NCBI GenBank assembly: GCA_017450685.1
Contig: JAFSTB010000004.1
Span: 1-64,000 of the forward strand
Length of the DNA: 64,000 nt
Direction: 5' to 3'
Source of the DNA: Paludibacteraceae bacterium
GTDB taxonomy: Bacteria > Bacteroidota > Bacteroidia > Bacteroidales > Paludibacteraceae
The notes under the pieces are model-generated. The model worked only from the letters and a program-made list of their open reading frames with translations, ran no database searches and was not told the DNA's origin. Below, piece after piece: positions 62,384 through 64,000 of the stretch. Within the stretch, counting starts at the first letter, position 1. The number at the start of each line of letters is the position of its first letter. The position numbers and the translations under genes were made by a program.

Positions 62384-63583
62384 ATGTATCAGGATTTTCA
62401 AAAACACTTGCAACAAACGTTGCAGGAGATAAAAGATGCCGGTCTTTATAAGACAGAGCGCGTTATCATCACTCCTCAGTCGTCCGGCATACAAGTGCAA
62501 GGAGAGAACGGTCCGGTGGATGTCATCAACTTCTGCGCTAATAACTATCTGGGTTTGGCAGACAACAAAGAACTGATTGAAGCCGCCAAGGCTCGTATGG
62601 ATGTACGCGGTTATGGTATGGCATCCGTTCGTTTCATCTGCGGCACACAAGATACGCATAAGATGCTCGAAAAAGCCATCTCCGACTTCTTCGGCACCGA
62701 AGATACTATTCTCTACGCTGCTTGCTTTGATGCCAACGGCGGACTGTTTGAACCCCTGCTCACAGCCGAAGATGCTATCATCTCAGACGCACTCAACCAC
62801 GCTTCCATCATCGATGGTGTACGCCTGTGCAAAGCCGTACGCTACCGTTATGCCAACGGAGATATGGAAGACCTCGAAAAGCAGTTGCAAGCCGCTCAAG
62901 CACAACGTTTCCGTATCATAGCCACCGACGGTGTCTTCTCTATGGACGGCAACGTATGTCCGCTTGATAAGATTTACGAACTGGCACAGAAATACAACGC
63001 TATGGTGATGGTGGACGAGAGCCACTCGGCAGGCGTGGTAGGTAAGACCGGTCACGGCGTAACCGAGCAGTACAACCTGCGCGGAAAGATAGAGGTGCTA
63101 ACCGGCACGCTCGGCAAAGCCTTTGGCGGTTCGGTAGGCGGATTCACTACAGGCAAGAAAGAGATTATCGACCTGCTGCGTCAGCGTAGTCGTCCATACC
63201 TCTTTTCTAACTCTATCCCGCCAATGGTGGCTGCCGCTGCTCTGAAGACCTTTGAGTTGCTCACACGCGACAATACCCTGCAAGACCGTCTGCACGAGAA
63301 TACCGACTATTTTGTGGAGAAGATGAAAGCCGCCGGCTTCGACATCAAACCTACGCAGTCGGCTATCTGTGCCGTTATGCTCTACGACGCTCGTCTCAGT
63401 CAGGAGTTCGCAGCAGCACTCCAACAAGAGGGCATCTACGTAACGGGCTTCTACTACCCCGTAGTGCCGCAAGGACAAGCACGTATACGCGTTCAACTCT
63501 CGGCAGCACATACACGTGAACAACTCGACAAAGGTATTGCCGCTTTCACTAAGGTGGGCAAGCAATTGGGAGTGATTAAATAA
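62384..63583 (+). CDS. kbl: 2-amino-3-ketobutyrate CoA ligase (glycine C-acetyltransferase)
   Basis: Cleaves 2-amino-3-ketobutyrate with CoA to glycine and acetyl-CoA in threonine breakdown. The 399-aa PLP enzyme shows FCANNYLGLADNKELIEAAK, YGMASVRFICGTQD, ISDALNHASIIDGVRLCKA, MVDESHSAGVVG, the pyridoxal lysine K245 in GTLGKAFGG, and RSRPYLFSNS. Length equals E. coli Kbl plus one. The frame extends upstream to an ATG at 62339 within the MITE-like element, but MYQDFQKHL (62384) is the family start. No threonine dehydrogenase gene is adjacent. Confidence 0.94.
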   Translation: MYQDFQKHLQQTLQEIKDAGLYKTERVIITPQSSGIQVQGENGPVDVINFCANNYLGLADNKELIEAAKARMDVRGYGMASVRFICGTQDTHKMLEKAISDFFGTEDTILYAACFDANGGLFEPLLTAEDAIISDALNHASIIDGVRLCKAVRYRYANGDMEDLEKQLQAAQAQRFRIIATDGVFSMDGNVCPLDKIYELAQKYNAMVMVDESHSAGVVGKTGHGVTEQYNLRGKIEVLTGTLGKAFGGSVGGFTTGKKEIIDLLRQRSRPYLFSNSIPPMVAAAALKTFELLTRDNTLQDRLHENTDYFVEKMKAAGFDIKPTQSAICAVMLYDARLSQEFAAALQQEGIYVTGFYYPVVPQGQARIRVQLSAAHTREQLDKGIAAFTKVGKQLGVIK

Positions 63584-63627
63584 CCCAAAATATAGTCAAG
63601 TTAAAACAACCGTAAAAAGACGGTTTA

Positions 63628-63655
63628 AGCAGTGTGCAAGCCCTTGCACACTGCT
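63628..63655 (+). terminator. Intrinsic terminator after kbl
   Basis: A 13-bp perfect stem (63628-63640 and 63643-63655) has a 2-nt apparent loop (in practice 4-6 nt) and a GTTTTTATAT tail, 45 bases after the kbl stop. Confidence 0.88.
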
Positions 63656-63713
63656 GTTTTTATATAAAAATAAGGCTAATGAAATTAGATTTTTAACAAA
63701 AGTGTGCAAAATC

Positions 63714-63744
63714 TTGCACAATCATTTTTCTTTGGCTAACTTTG
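63714..63744 (+). promoter_or_regulatory. Promoter of the CoA-transferase gene
   Basis: TTG (63714-63716), 20 bases, then TAACTTTG (63737-63744). Predicted start near 63749, about 40 bases before the ATG at 63790. Confidence 0.75.
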
Positions 63745-63789
63745 CCGCAAATTACCAAATGCGACAGAATAACACAAAATATTACTACT

Positions 63790-64000
63790 ATGAACAAACT
63801 TATTTCATTAGCACAAGCAGTGGAAAAAGTGCATGATGGTATGACCATTATGTTCGGCGGTTTTTTGGGTAATGGCAGTCCGACGCAGATAACCGATGCG
63901 TTGGTGGAGAAGGGTGTGAAAGACCTCACTATCATTGCCAATGACACGGCGTTTGACAATGTGGCACACGGCAAGTTGGTTGCTAATCACCAGGTTAAGC
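63790..64000 (+). CDS. atoD: 3-oxoacid/acetate CoA-transferase subunit A, cut by the window edge
   Basis: The first 70 codons are visible: MNKLISLAQAVEKVHDGMTI, then MFGGFLGNGSPTQITDAL and DLTIIANDTAF. This is the start of the alpha subunit of class I CoA-transferases (AtoD/ScoA type), with the GGF.G.G.P loop that binds CoA. The C-terminal part and the beta subunit (atoA, expected next) lie outside the window. The reaction (acetoacetyl-CoA or butyryl-CoA transfer) cannot be narrowed further. Confidence 0.88.
   Translation, partial: MNKLISLAQAVEKVHDGMTIMFGGFLGNGSPTQITDALVEKGVKDLTIIANDTAFDNVAHGKLVANHQVK

Overview
The window reads as chromosome of a Bacteroidota bacterium, most likely Bacteroidales. 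The support is direct. Promoters follow the Bacteroidetes pattern (TTTG, 19-20 bases, TAnnTTTG) in front of many genes. The small DUF4295 gene sits behind rpmB-rpmG. A GldJ-type lipoprotein of the gliding/type IX secretion family is present, as is a giant surface protein with a short C-terminal tail of the Bacteroidetes kind. There are no rRNA genes, no CRISPR array and no prophage. Most genes are dense, overlapping housekeeping operons.

Layout. 1-361: frameshifted transposase fragment running off the left edge, then a strong hairpin. 362-4113 (-): metG, cdaA (c-di-AMP synthase), folP. 4330-6458 (+): gldJ and gcvH. 6459-6705: two hairpins flanking a degenerate ~38-bp repeat. 6706-14964 (-): a seven-gene operon of a membrane protein, a 1030-aa tubulin/FtsZ-like protein with a GYF-like C-terminus, a zinc-ribbon/TM/MORN protein and four secreted proteins. 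It has its own consensus promoter at 14986-15016. 15066-15706 (-): DUF4295, rpmG, rpmB. 15839-21436 (-): an envelope operon rmlA, FKBP-like lipoprotein, DUF4827-like lipoprotein, glmM, surE, small membrane protein, lpxB. 21523-25512 (-): rpe, comEC, xseA and an HhH protein. 25549-29130 (-): DUF2752, TM2, rlmL-like and gltX.

29336-38429 (+): a consensus promoter, a truncated DUF1016-like fragment, a ~2,880-residue Ig-like surface protein and a 50-aa ORF. 38460-47517 (+): PatB-type lyase, AddB-like nuclease, pfkA, rsfS, ftsH, and an HhH plus beta-barrel protein. 47498-51702 (-): metallo-beta-lactamase RNase-like protein, tsaC, sugar-phosphate transferase, xseB (57 aa) and tpiA. 51785-56708 (-): a rhamnose operon (rhaB, fucose/arabinose-isomerase-like protein, MFS transporter, rhaD) directly behind three tRNA genes (Gly, Leu, Leu; 56724-57086). 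57230-58706 (-): trmN6-like methyltransferase and a His-rich membrane protein. 58813-62119 (+): orphan histidine kinase and gdhA. 62168-62370: a MITE-like element. 62384-64000 (+): kbl and the start of a CoA-transferase subunit A.

The strongest candidate for an undescribed system is the tubulin-like operon. It combines a cytoskeletal GTPase fold, a membrane protein, a membrane-anchored MORN/zinc-ribbon adaptor and four exported proteins with no family I recognise, all behind one promoter and ended by one hairpin. Other points of interest are the tRNA-rhamnose arrangement, the rhamnose operon without a classical RhaA, the DUF1016 remnant leading the giant adhesin operon, and the MITE in the kbl leader.
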